From the NCBI GenBank assembly GCA_022844525.1, contig JALHLO010000003.1, positions 1 to 52,945 of the forward strand: a stretch of 52,945 bases of DNA, read 5' to 3'. The stretch is from Ramlibacter sp. (GTDB taxonomy: Bacteria; Pseudomonadota; Gammaproteobacteria; Burkholderiales; Burkholderiaceae_C). The position numbers and the translations under genes were made by a program. Numbering within the stretch: the first letter of the stretch is position 1; every line of letters starts with the position of its first letter. Of the stretch, positions 20,597 to 30,304 are shown piece by piece. The notes beneath the pieces were generated by a model, which searched no databases, was not told where the DNA came from, and was given only the letters and a program-made list of their open reading frames with translations.

Positions 20597-21715
20597 GTCC
20601 TTCCGCTGGCCGAATTCGGAGCTGCGATGGCCACCATAGAGTTGCGCGCCAGCCGCAAGGTCCAGGTTCTGGCGCACTGAGTAAGTGAGTCGAGGTGAGA
20701 CGTACCGGCTGCGGTCGTCCAGGTTGCTCGCCAGCCAGGTTTCCCACTTCAGGAGCGGCGTGAACTCGTAGCGGGCGTAGAAGCCCGCGTAGCGGCGTCC
20801 CAGGTTCTGGCGCCGGCCGAGGAGCAAGCCTGCGACGTCATAGCGCGCCGCATCCCTCGTACCGGAACCGTCGAAATACAGTTCGGCCGTCAGCGTCAAC
20901 GTGTTGGCGAACGCGTAGTCCCACCCGAGCAGCAAGCGCTGAGGCGTGCCGCCTGTGTTCTGGCGGGTCACCGTCCATTCTCCGCGGATGCCGGCACCAC
21001 CGAGCTGGCCGGCGACATCCAGTCCCAGCACGTAGCCTTCGCGGACCTGTCCGGCCGTCACGGAATAGTCCAGGCCCGACGTGTTCGCATGCCACTGCGC
21101 AAGAGCGAAGTCTCGCTCGCCGCGCACGGGCGCGTACACGAAAGAAAGGCGGGACACCGCGGAGCGCTTGTGCTCCAGCAGCAGGGCGTCGACGCCCTCC
21201 CGTTCGCCGGGCTCCAGCGCGGTGGGACTGACGGGATTCAACAAGTCCAGCGGGCTCCAGAAGCGTCCGGTGCCCCATGCGATCCGCTGGCGCCCTACGC
21301 GCAGGTCGGTGGCCCCGCGAGAAAGCGTGATCGCCGCGCGCCGGACGCGGTGGCGGCCCAGTACATCGCCGCCGCGCACATATTCGCTCTCGAGGTCCCA
21401 GTAGGTGCGGCGTGGCAATGCGGCTAGCAACGCGAACTCGCGTGTGCCGAGATAGCTGCCGAGGAGCACTTCGTTGTCGTACTGGAATTCGACGCCGACC
21501 GCGGGCCGCAGCTGGCCCTTCCACTCCAGGCGCAGCCGGTTGACGTCCAGGCTGTAGCCTTCCGGCCCGCCGAAGCTGGTGGTGGAATGGATCGCCGTGT
21601 TCTTGTAGTGCCCGGAGAATGCCACTCCATTGGCATCGGGGTCCTCGGCCTGCGCAGAGCCCGCCGCGGCCAACAATGCGATGGCAAAGCCGGCGGCACT
21701 CGCCTGCCTAGGCAT
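20564..21715 (-). CDS. outer-membrane beta-barrel protein
   Basis: Signal peptide; amphipathic strands; C-terminal aromatic WFF. Confidence 0.75.
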   Translation of the reverse strand: MPRQASAAGFAIALLAAAGSAQAEDPDANGVAFSGHYKNTAIHSTTSFGGPEGYSLDVNRLRLEWKGQLRPAVGVEFQYDNEVLLGSYLGTREFALLAALPRRTYWDLESEYVRGGDVLGRHRVRRAAITLSRGATDLRVGRQRIAWGTGRFWSPLDLLNPVSPTALEPGEREGVDALLLEHKRSAVSRLSFVYAPVRGERDFALAQWHANTSGLDYSVTAGQVREGYVLGLDVAGQLGGAGIRGEWTVTRQNTGGTPQRLLLGWDYAFANTLTLTAELYFDGSGTRDAARYDVAGLLLGRRQNLGRRYAGFYARYEFTPLLKWETWLASNLDDRSRYVSPRLTYSVRQNLDLAAGAQLYGGHRSSEFGQRKDLWFAYAQWFF

Positions 21716-24224
21716 GCCGGATCGCCTCCGCTGGCTGCAGCCGTGCCGCGCGCCAGGCGGGGTACAGCGCCGCGACCACGCTCAGGGCTAGCAGCAGGAG
21801 GGCGGGACGCACGACGCTGCCGGCCAGGAACACCGGGTAGATGATGCCGGTCAAGCCGGGAATGGCCTGCAGGCCTTTTGCATACACGGATAGGTCGAGT
21901 CCCCGCGCGCCAAGATAGCCGACCACGGGGATCCCCACGGCAAGGCCCGCGAAGATCCCGACGGTGGCGAGGACGAGCGATTCATACACCACGAGCATGA
22001 CGATGGCGCGCGGACGCGTGCCCAGGGCCATCATGATGCCGAGCTCGCGCGTGCGCTCCATCACCGACATCATCAACGTGTTCATGACGCCGATGGCCAC
22101 GACCGACAGGACGATTCCCGTGATGAGGCGCAGGACCACGCGCACGTACTCGATCATCTGGTCCAGTTCGGGCAGCAGGCTGCGCCAGGTGACAGCCACG
22201 GCGTCGGCCGACAGCAACTCGCCGATCGCGGCGCGCGCGGCGTCGAGCCGGTCGCGGTCCTTCAGGCGCACGGCAATCGTCGAGATCCGCCCCGGCATGC
22301 CAAGCAGGTTCTGTGCGGCCCCCAGAGTCACGAATCCCAGCGTCGCATCGAAGGCATCGCTGCCGGTGTCGAAAAGCCCCACAACTCGATACGCGGCCGA
22401 GCCGACGCTCCCGTCCGCTGCCTGCGCCATCACCACCACCTTCTCGCCGAGCCGCAGGCCCAGCTTCTCCGCGAGCCGGTCCCCGAGCACGATGTCCTGG
22501 TCCGCGCCGGGCTGCAGCATGCGGCCGCTGCGCACCGCACGGTCCATGAACGTGACCTGGCGTTCGGCCGTGGCGTCGATGCCGACCAGCATGAGATTTT
22601 GCGACTGCGTCGCACTGTTCGCGAGCGCCATGGACTGCACGCGCGGCGCGGCTGCCGCGACATCGGGCACGGCGCGCACCTGCCGCAGCAGCACGTCTGC
22701 ATCGGCGAGCGAGTTCGCCGGCTCCATGTCGGTGCGCAAACGCGGGTGCTGCACCTGGATGTCGCCGGTCACGTAGCCAGTGGAGTTCTCGACGATCTGG
22801 ACCAGGTAGCCGTCGACGAAGCCGATGAGGAAGACGAACGCCCCCACGCCAAACGCGGTGGCGGTCACGGTCAGGGCAGTCCGTTGCGGATTGCGGCCGA
22901 TGCCGCGCGCCGCGATCTTCACCAGCAGGGGCAAGGGCAGCCACGATGCACGGGCGGTGCGGCGTGCGCGCGCCAGGGCGCGGTCACCGCTGCGCTCGCT
23001 GGGCAGGCCGCGAATGGCCGCGATCGGCACCAGGCTGGCGGCCCGCCAGGCGGGATAGATGGCGGCGCAGACGCCGATGGCGAAGACCAGCAGCGAGATC
23101 GCCGCGGCCCGGTCCGCCCGCGGCAACGGATACACCATGGATGTCAGGCCCTGCATGGTCTCCATCGCCCGCACGTAGCGGCCGAAATCCATGCCGTTCA
23201 CTGCGTAATACTGAACCAGCGCGATGCCGGCGGCGGCGCCCAGCAGCAACCCCGCCAGCCCCAGCAGACAAGCCTCGTAGAACACCACGCGCGTCAGTTG
23301 CGCGCGGCTGGTGCCCAGTGCCATCATCACGCCGAATTCGCGCGTGCGCTCCAGCACCGCCATCAGCACGGTGTTCGTGATGCCCACGGCCACCACCACG
23401 AACAGCACCAGCAGGAGCACGTAACCGACGACTTCGTGGAACGCGACCGATTGCACCACGAGGGGCAGCAGGCGCGGCCAATCGAGGACTTCGTGGTCGG
23501 CCCCGAGCGCGGCCTGCAGCCGCGCCGTCACGGCGGGCACCTCCCCACGGTCCTTCAGGCGCGCCACCACGGTCGTCACGCCGCCTTCCGTGGCGTACAG
23601 GTCCTGTGCCGCCGCCAGCGTCATGAGCACGTAGCTGCCATCGAGCATGTCCATGCGCGTGCGGAAGATCCCCTGCACCCGGTAACGGGCAGCACCGACG
23701 GAACCGTCGGACGCCTGCGTCACCAGCACCAGCTCGCCGCCGACCCTGGCGCCCAGGGCTTCGGCGATGCGCGATCCCACCACGACTGCGTCGCGTTCGC
23801 CGGGCTGCAGGAAGCGCCCTTGCTCGATCGTCTGGTGCAGGGTGGTGACGGCCTGCTCCGCCTGCGGGTCCACTCCCAGGACCATGACACCCCGCGACTT
23901 GTCCGCCACGCTGGCCAGCGCACTGCCTTCGAGGCGCTGGCTCACGGCGGAACCTCCGGCGGCCTGGCTGACCCGGCCCGCCACCGAGCTTCCGTCGGCG
24001 AGCATCCGGTCCAGTGACTGGTCGTCGTGGTACCCCTCGCGATGGACCTGCAGGTGGCCAGACAGGTAGCGCGTGGAGTTCTCGACCATCTGCGCGTTCA
24101 CGCCGTCGATGAAGGCCCACAGGAACAGCAGCGCCACCATGCCGACCGAGATCGCAGCCACGGTGATGGTGCTGCGGCGCACGTTGCGCAGCACGTTGCG
24201 GGCCGCCAGGCGCAGGAAGATCAC
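21708..24224 (-). CDS. fused double FtsX/MacB-type ABC permease
   Basis: 838 aa with two homologous halves (FVDGYLVQIVENSTGYVTGDIQVQH vs FIDGVNAQMVENSTRYLSGHLQVHR). Confidence 0.9.
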   Translation of the reverse strand: MIFLRLAARNVLRNVRRSTITVAAISVGMVALLFLWAFIDGVNAQMVENSTRYLSGHLQVHREGYHDDQSLDRMLADGSSVAGRVSQAAGGSAVSQRLEGSALASVADKSRGVMVLGVDPQAEQAVTTLHQTIEQGRFLQPGERDAVVVGSRIAEALGARVGGELVLVTQASDGSVGAARYRVQGIFRTRMDMLDGSYVLMTLAAAQDLYATEGGVTTVVARLKDRGEVPAVTARLQAALGADHEVLDWPRLLPLVVQSVAFHEVVGYVLLLVLFVVVAVGITNTVLMAVLERTREFGVMMALGTSRAQLTRVVFYEACLLGLAGLLLGAAAGIALVQYYAVNGMDFGRYVRAMETMQGLTSMVYPLPRADRAAAISLLVFAIGVCAAIYPAWRAASLVPIAAIRGLPSERSGDRALARARRTARASWLPLPLLVKIAARGIGRNPQRTALTVTATAFGVGAFVFLIGFVDGYLVQIVENSTGYVTGDIQVQHPRLRTDMEPANSLADADVLLRQVRAVPDVAAAAPRVQSMALANSATQSQNLMLVGIDATAERQVTFMDRAVRSGRMLQPGADQDIVLGDRLAEKLGLRLGEKVVVMAQAADGSVGSAAYRVVGLFDTGSDAFDATLGFVTLGAAQNLLGMPGRISTIAVRLKDRDRLDAARAAIGELLSADAVAVTWRSLLPELDQMIEYVRVVLRLITGIVLSVVAIGVMNTLMMSVMERTRELGIMMALGTRPRAIVMLVVYESLVLATVGIFAGLAVGIPVVGYLGARGLDLSVYAKGLQAIPGLTGIIYPVFLAGSVVRPALLLLALSVVAALYPAWRAARLQPAEAIRHA

Positions 24225-24227
24225 ACC

Positions 24228-24920
24228 CTACTCCGGCACGATGCGGCCGTCGCGCATGTGGATGATCCGCCTGGCGCGCTGCATCACCATCGGGTCGTGC
24301 GTGGAGAAGACGAAAGTCACCCCCTTGCGCTCGTTGAGGGTGCGCATCAGGTCCAGCAACGCCGCGCCGGCTACGGAGTCCAGGTTCGCCGTGGGTTCAT
24401 CCGGCAGCACGATCAGCGGCTCCGAGACGATGGCCCGGGCAACCGCCACCCGCTGCTGCTGGCCGCCCGAGAGCTCGTTGGGACGCCGGTGCTCCATGCC
24501 GCCCAATCCGAGCTCCTTGAGCAGCGCCAGCGCACGGGTCCGCCGCTCGCCTTCGCCCACACCCTGGAGCAGCATCACGTATTCGACGTTCTCCAGCGCG
24601 GAAAGCACCGGAATTAGGTTGTACTCCTGGAACACGAAGCCGATGTGCCGCAGCCGCACCTGCGCCAGTTCGGCCCTGGAGAGCCGCGTCGTTTCCACGT
24701 CGCCCACCCAGATCCGTCCCGAGGTCGGACTGTCGAGGCCGCCAATCAGGTTCAACAAGGTCGTCTTGCCGGAACCGGACGGCCCCACGAGGGCGGCGAA
24801 TTCGCCACCGCGGATTTCCAGGTCTACATCGCGCACGGCCGCGACCTCGATGCCGCCGCGCCGGTAGATGCGGGAGACCTTTTCCATCCGTACGACGACC
24901 TTCTGCCCGGCATCTGTCAT
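24228..24920 (-). CDS. LolD/MacB-type ABC transporter ATPase
   Basis: GPSGSGKTTLLN Walker A; LSGGQQQRVAVARA signature; LPDEPTANLDS Walker B. Confidence 0.93.
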   Translation of the reverse strand: MTDAGQKVVVRMEKVSRIYRRGGIEVAAVRDVDLEIRGGEFAALVGPSGSGKTTLLNLIGGLDSPTSGRIWVGDVETTRLSRAELAQVRLRHIGFVFQEYNLIPVLSALENVEYVMLLQGVGEGERRTRALALLKELGLGGMEHRRPNELSGGQQQRVAVARAIVSEPLIVLPDEPTANLDSVAGAALLDLMRTLNERKGVTFVFSTHDPMVMQRARRIIHMRDGRIVPE

Positions 24921-26488
24921 CGCGAGTCCTTTCTCAGCGCCGCCCATGTGAGCCAGCCCGCCACGAGAAAGCCCACCGTGGGCAATACCGACATGCCGCC
25001 AAGACGGGGCCCCGCACCTTGCGCCAGCAGCCAAGCGGAGGCCAGATACAGGGATGCACCCGCCAGCGCTGCGGCCAGCCGGCGCGCACCTTCCTGCGAC
25101 GCCCGATGCGCTTCGCGCCCGCGGGGAGCCTGCCATCGCTGTGCGAGCTCTCGTACCTCATGCACGAGCCTGCCCAAGCTGCGCGGTGCCTGTCGCGCGA
25201 ATAGCATGCTTTCGAACTTGAGACGGTCGATCGGCGCCTGGGGCTGTCCTGCCTCCGCCTCCTGCATCACGGCACCCGCACGCGCGAACAGGCCCTCGAG
25301 CAGGTTGAACGCGGGGTCCAGCTTGCGCACCGTGCTCTCCATCAGGAAGATCGCCCGCATCAGCACCAGCAGGTGATGCGGCACGCGGACGTTGTGGCCG
25401 TGGCCGATGCGAGTGACCCGCAGGAAGGCTTCGCCGAAGGACCAGTCGCGCAGCGGCTTGCGGGCGTAGTCCTGGATCACCTCCTCGAGTCCCAGGCGCA
25501 GTTCGCGCCGGTCGATTTCGCCGGAAAGCATGCCCAGGTCCAGGAAGGCATCCAGCAACCATTCCGCATCCTGCTGTGCAAAAGCGAGCATGAACGCCAC
25601 GAGGTTGAAACGCGTCGCCCGGTCGAGAAAGCCGACCAGGCCGAAATCGTGCAGGCAGATGCGGCCGTCGGCCAGCACGAACAGGTTGCCCGGATGCGGA
25701 TCGCCATGGAACACACCCGCGCGGAAGAACTGACACAGGTAAGCTTCGACCAGCACGTGCGCGAGGCGCGGCCCTTCAGCGGCGAAGGCCGCGTCATCGA
25801 TGCGGCGGCCGTGGCTCATCTCCTGCACCATCACCCATTCCGTGTAGAGGCCGTCGATCACCGCGGGCACCGTGATGCCGGGCGCGTCCCGGAAGATCTC
25901 CGCGAACCTCTCGTTGTTCATGGCCTCCTGCCGGAAGTCGATCTCCTTGTGCAGGTTGCGCGCCAGCTCGTCGACGATGTCCAGCGGCCGCAGCCGCCCG
26001 GCGGATGGCACCACCCACAGCAGCGAATGGATGAACCACCGGAGGATGCGCACGTCCTGTTCGACGATCCTGCGGATGCCGGGCCGACGAATCTTCACGA
26101 CCACCTCGCGGCCGTCCGGCATGCAAGCGCGGTGCACCTGGGCGATGGAACCGGCGGCGAACGGCTCCGGATCGAAACTGGCGAACACCTGCTCCATCGG
26201 GCCGAAAGAGCGCTCTACCTCGAGCCGCGCCTGCAGTGCATCGAAGGGCTCGACACGGTCCTGCAAGCGCTGGAGCTCGGCGACATAGGAGTCCGGCAGC
26301 AGCTCCCTGTGCAGGCTCAAGCCCTGCCCCAGCTTGACGAAAGTGGTCCCCAGCTGCTCCAGCACGCGCGCGACCCTCTGCTCCGGTGGAACGCGTGGCT
26401 TGCGCAGTCCGGCGCGTACCAGGGACCACCAGAGCAGGTACCCCCAGAGGGCAATGTTGATCCGGAGAAGGCGCGAGCCGAGCCGCAT
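24917..26488 (-). CDS. ABC1/UbiB-family atypical kinase
   Basis: LGTTFVKLGQGLSLHRELLP; FAAGSIAQVHRA; GDPHPGNLFV; LHDFGLVG. Confidence 0.92.
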   Translation of the reverse strand: MRLGSRLLRINIALWGYLLWWSLVRAGLRKPRVPPEQRVARVLEQLGTTFVKLGQGLSLHRELLPDSYVAELQRLQDRVEPFDALQARLEVERSFGPMEQVFASFDPEPFAAGSIAQVHRACMPDGREVVVKIRRPGIRRIVEQDVRILRWFIHSLLWVVPSAGRLRPLDIVDELARNLHKEIDFRQEAMNNERFAEIFRDAPGITVPAVIDGLYTEWVMVQEMSHGRRIDDAAFAAEGPRLAHVLVEAYLCQFFRAGVFHGDPHPGNLFVLADGRICLHDFGLVGFLDRATRFNLVAFMLAFAQQDAEWLLDAFLDLGMLSGEIDRRELRLGLEEVIQDYARKPLRDWSFGEAFLRVTRIGHGHNVRVPHHLLVLMRAIFLMESTVRKLDPAFNLLEGLFARAGAVMQEAEAGQPQAPIDRLKFESMLFARQAPRSLGRLVHEVRELAQRWQAPRGREAHRASQEGARRLAAALAGASLYLASAWLLAQGAGPRLGGMSVLPTVGFLVAGWLTWAALRKDSR

Positions 26489-26498
26489 GGAGTGCGGG

Positions 26499-27401
26499 TC
26501 AGGCGCCCCGCGCCCCTTCCTGAAGCGCGCGCACACCGGCCGCGACATCTTCCAGTACATCGATCGCGTTGGTCTCATGCGGCAGCGTGTTGCAGGTCAC
26601 GATCCGTGCGGCTCCGGCCTGCTGCAGGACTTGCAGTGCATCGGGTGCGAACACCGCGTGGACACCGACGCAGACGGGCGCGCTGCCGAAGGCCGAGCGC
26701 ACCTGGCGCACCGCCACAGCCATGGTCCGGGCACTGGAAATGATGTCGTCGATCAGCACGGGCGTGCGGTCGGCGTAGGCTTCGGCGGCGGGAACGCTGA
26801 TCTCCACGCTGCGGTCGCCCAGGCGCTTCTTCTCCAGCACGATCGCGGGACAGCCGATGCGGTCCGCGACATCTCGCGCCCACTGTTCGCTCTCGGAATC
26901 CGGGCCGACAATCACCGGGCGGTTCACCTGCGTGCCGACCCACCGCGCAATTGCGGGCGCACTGGCGATTGCGCGCACCGGAACACGGTAGATCTCGGCC
27001 AGCGACGCGATCCGGTGCAGGTGGGGATCGACGGTCACCAGCCAGTCGAAGCGCTGCGAGATGAACTCGGCAAAGGTGCGTGAGGTGATTGCCTCACCCG
27101 GGTGGAAACGCCTGTCCTGGCGCATGTACGGCAGATAGGGCGCGACCAGGCCGACGCTGCGAGCGCCGAGCTCGCGCGCGGTGTCCGCCAGGTACCAGAG
27201 CCCCAGGGCCTGCGGATCGGGATCGCGGAGGGACGCAACGACCACGACGTCGGCGTCCCGCACTTCGCTGGCCAATCGCAGGTAAGACTCGCCATCGGGA
27301 AAGCGCCGCGACTCCACTGCACCGAGCGGTGCCTGCAGGTGACCGGCCAGGCCCGCCGCGGCCGCTTCGGCGCCGGGCGCGGGCAGGACCAGCAGCGTCA
27401 T
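26499..27401 (-). CDS. ribose-phosphate pyrophosphokinase family protein
   Basis: RFPDGESYLRL; YLPYMRQDRRFHPGEAITS; VLIDDIISSARTM. Confidence 0.85.
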   Translation of the reverse strand: MTLLVLPAPGAEAAAAGLAGHLQAPLGAVESRRFPDGESYLRLASEVRDADVVVVASLRDPDPQALGLWYLADTARELGARSVGLVAPYLPYMRQDRRFHPGEAITSRTFAEFISQRFDWLVTVDPHLHRIASLAEIYRVPVRAIASAPAIARWVGTQVNRPVIVGPDSESEQWARDVADRIGCPAIVLEKKRLGDRSVEISVPAAEAYADRTPVLIDDIISSARTMAVAVRQVRSAFGSAPVCVGVHAVFAPDALQVLQQAGAARIVTCNTLPHETNAIDVLEDVAAGVRALQEGARGA

Positions 27402-28927
27402 GCAGCCTCCGCGATGGACACGAGGTCCTCTTGCGCCGCGATGTAATCCTGCGCGTATTCAAGTTCGCCGAGCGTCTGCGCATGCAGGTGGAAGAGCGGC
27501 TGCCCGCGCTGCACGCGCGCGCCGAGCTGCACCTCCATGCTGACTCCCGCGGCGGGAGAGGCCGGAGCGCCCGCCAGCTTGGCCGCCATGGCGATGCGCC
27601 GGTTGTCGATGGAGGTGACCACGCCGCTCGCGCTCGCGGCGCAAGGGCGCACATGGGGCGCGACCGGCGGCTCGCGCAAGCCGCCCTGCGCCTCGCAGAT
27701 CGCCAGGAACTGCTGCCATGCGCGGCCGCTGTCCAGCACGTCGCGCGCCAGCGCAACGCCCGCGCCTTCCGCCGCCCGGCCTGCCATCTCCAGCAGGTGT
27801 CCCGCCAGCAGCAGGCCGCGCTCACGCAAGTCCTGGGGAGCGGAAGCCTGGCGTTGGAGCACGGCCAGCACATCCATGGCCTCCAGCGCCGGACCGATGC
27901 CCCGCCCCACCGGCTGGCTCCCATCGGTCTGCACGACACGCATCTGCAAACCGATGGCACTGCCGGTATCAGTCAGCGCCGCCGAGAGCGCATCAGCGGC
28001 CGCGCGACTGCGCACCTTCGCGGTGGGCCCGACCGGAATGTCGATCAGCACCCGCTGGGATCCTGCCGCCGCCTTCTTCGAGAGAACCGACGCCACCAGT
28101 TGCGCGGTGCCGTCCAGGTCCAGGGGGCGTTCGACCCGGATGAGGACGTCGTCGGCCGGGCTGAGCTGCACCGCGCCGCCCCAGACGATGCAACCGCCAT
28201 GCTGCTCGACGACGCGCCGCATCGCTTTCAGGTCCAGATTGACCGGTGCCAGGGTTTCCATCGTGTCCGCCGTGCCTGCCGGCGAAGTGATGGCGCGCGA
28301 GGAAGTCTTGGGCATCAGGACGCCGCAAGCCGTCAGGATCGGCACCACCAGCAGCGTCGTCCGGTTGCCGGGCAAGCCACCTACGCAGTGCTTGTCGATC
28401 ACCGGCGCCCTGGGCCAGGTCAGGCGTTCGCCGACATCGATCATGGCGCGGGTGAGTGCGATGGTCTCTGCGCCGCTCATGCGATCGCCGACACAGGCCG
28501 TCACGAACGAGGCGAGATGCAGGTCGGACAAGCGGTTGGCAGCAGCGTCCCGCATGATCCCGAGCAGCTTGTCGTAGTCCAGCGGAACGCCGTAGATCTT
28601 GGCGCGGATGTGCCGCAGCGATTCGAGCACCGGCGGATGCCGCACGTCCAGCACCTGGCCGTCGCTGACGCCCAGCCCGCGCCAGGCGGCCTCGGATAGC
28701 CCAGCCTCGCCTACGGCGAGCCAAGGGGCCAGCACGTGATGCACCGTTGCGATGAGACTCCGCCCGCCGACACTGAGCTCCACGCGCGCCTGTGCCTCGT
28801 AGCCTTCCGCCTTGCACACTTCGCAGTCTGCCCGCATGTAGACAACCGCGGCCTGATAGGTATCGATGCCTGCCCGCCGTGCCACGAGGCGGGCGCCGGT
28901 GCCATGGCGATGCTCTGTTGCGACCAT
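27398..28927 (-). CDS. thymidine phosphorylase / archaeal AMP phosphorylase family protein
   Basis: VIDKHCVGGLPGNRTTLLVVPI; TSSRAITSPAGTADTMETLAPV. Confidence 0.9.
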   Translation of the reverse strand: MVATEHRHGTGARLVARRAGIDTYQAAVVYMRADCEVCKAEGYEAQARVELSVGGRSLIATVHHVLAPWLAVGEAGLSEAAWRGLGVSDGQVLDVRHPPVLESLRHIRAKIYGVPLDYDKLLGIMRDAAANRLSDLHLASFVTACVGDRMSGAETIALTRAMIDVGERLTWPRAPVIDKHCVGGLPGNRTTLLVVPILTACGVLMPKTSSRAITSPAGTADTMETLAPVNLDLKAMRRVVEQHGGCIVWGGAVQLSPADDVLIRVERPLDLDGTAQLVASVLSKKAAAGSQRVLIDIPVGPTAKVRSRAAADALSAALTDTGSAIGLQMRVVQTDGSQPVGRGIGPALEAMDVLAVLQRQASAPQDLRERGLLLAGHLLEMAGRAAEGAGVALARDVLDSGRAWQQFLAICEAQGGLREPPVAPHVRPCAASASGVVTSIDNRRIAMAAKLAGAPASPAAGVSMEVQLGARVQRGQPLFHLHAQTLGELEYAQDYIAAQEDLVSIAEAA

Positions 28928-30282
28928 TACAGCTCCACCGCCTGCATCTGCTCCGCGACCACGGCCGGCCAGCCATGCTTCTCCCCGATCGCCTGGCGCA
29001 GGCTGTCCGCGGCCGCCGCTTCTCCGTGGCTGACGAAGACGCGCCTGGGGGGACGAGGCAAGCGGCCGATCCAGTGCAGAAGCTCCGTGCGGTCCGCGTG
29101 CGCCGACAGGGAGCCGAGGCTGACCACTTCGGCGCGCACCGGCACGTATTGGCCGTGGATCTTGATCTCCTTGGCCCCACCGGCCAGCGCCGCCCCGCGC
29201 GTGCCCACCGCCTGGTAGCCCGCCAGCAGGATGGTATTGCGGTGGTCCGGCGCGAACGCCTTCAGGTGGTGCACGACCCGGCCGCCCGTGGCCATCCCGC
29301 TGGCGGAGATGATCACGGCGGGGTAACGCATCTCGTTCAGCTTGCGCGACTCCTCGACCGAATTCACGATCTTCGCGGCGCGGCACATGCGCTCGCACTG
29401 CTGCGCGTCGAGACGGTGCTCCTTCTGGTGCTTGTGGTAGATCTCGGTCGCGTCGGCCGCCATGGGGCTGTTGAGGAACACCGGCAGGTCCGGGATGCGG
29501 CCTTCGCGCTTCAGGTTGGACACCATGTACATCAGTGCCTGCGCGCGCCCCACGGCGAAGGCGGGCACGACCACGATGCCTCCGCGTGCAGCCGTGCGAT
29601 TGATGGTGGCTGCGAGCAGGGTGGCGGGGTCCTCCTGCTCGTGGATCCGGTCACCGTAAGTGGACTCGATGACGACGTAGTCGGCTGCCGGCGGGGCCTC
29701 GGGGGGACGCATCACGATGTCCTCGTCGCGCCCGAGATCGCCGGAGAACAGCAGCGAGCCGCCGTCCCAGCCAACGTGCACGCTCGCTGCGCCGAGGATG
29801 TGGCCGGCCAGACTGAAGCGCACGGTGACACCGGGAATGGGCTCGAAAGCTTCTCCGTAGTCCTGTGGCTTGAACTGTTTCAAGACCGACCGGGCGTCCT
29901 CTTCCGTGTAGAGCGGCAAGGCCGGCTGGTGCTTGGAGAAGCCATGCCGGTTGGCGTAGAAGGCATCCTCTTCCTGAAGGTGACCCGAATCCGGCAGCAG
30001 CAGCGTAGCGAGAGCGCGTGTGGCGTGGGTGCTGAACACCCGTCCCTTGAAGCCCTGCTTGGCGAGCGCCGGCAGGTAGCCGCTGTGGTCGATGTGGGCA
30101 TGCGTCAGGACGACTGCGTCGATCTTCTCCGGCGCGAGGGGAAAGGCGTCCCAGTTGCGCAGTCGCAGTTGCTTGAGGCCCTGGAACAGGCCGCAATCGA
30201 CCAGCATGCGCCGGTCTCCATGTTCCAGGAGGTACTTGGAGCCGGTCACGGTGCCGGCTGCGCCCATGAATGTCAAACGCAT
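28927..30282 (-). CDS. MBL-fold beta-CASP ribonuclease
   Basis: LTHAHIDHSGYLP; SLAGHILGAASV; ISASGMATGGRVVHHLK; LSAHADRTELLHW. Confidence 0.93.
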   Translation of the reverse strand: MRLTFMGAAGTVTGSKYLLEHGDRRMLVDCGLFQGLKQLRLRNWDAFPLAPEKIDAVVLTHAHIDHSGYLPALAKQGFKGRVFSTHATRALATLLLPDSGHLQEEDAFYANRHGFSKHQPALPLYTEEDARSVLKQFKPQDYGEAFEPIPGVTVRFSLAGHILGAASVHVGWDGGSLLFSGDLGRDEDIVMRPPEAPPAADYVVIESTYGDRIHEQEDPATLLAATINRTAARGGIVVVPAFAVGRAQALMYMVSNLKREGRIPDLPVFLNSPMAADATEIYHKHQKEHRLDAQQCERMCRAAKIVNSVEESRKLNEMRYPAVIISASGMATGGRVVHHLKAFAPDHRNTILLAGYQAVGTRGAALAGGAKEIKIHGQYVPVRAEVVSLGSLSAHADRTELLHWIGRLPRPPRRVFVSHGEAAAADSLRQAIGEKHGWPAVVAEQMQAVEL

Positions 30283-30304
30283 GCTTCTGTCCTTCCGTTG
30301 CGAC

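Noticed and set aside
22599-24017. 472-aa plus-strand ORF
   Set aside because: Antisense of the duplicated FtsX permease; shadow-type composition.
25373-26743. 456-aa plus-strand ORF
   Set aside because: Antisense of the UbiB-like and PRPP synthetase genes, which have clear family motifs.
27089-28699. 536-aa plus-strand ORF
   Set aside because: Antisense of the phosphorylase; no family signature.
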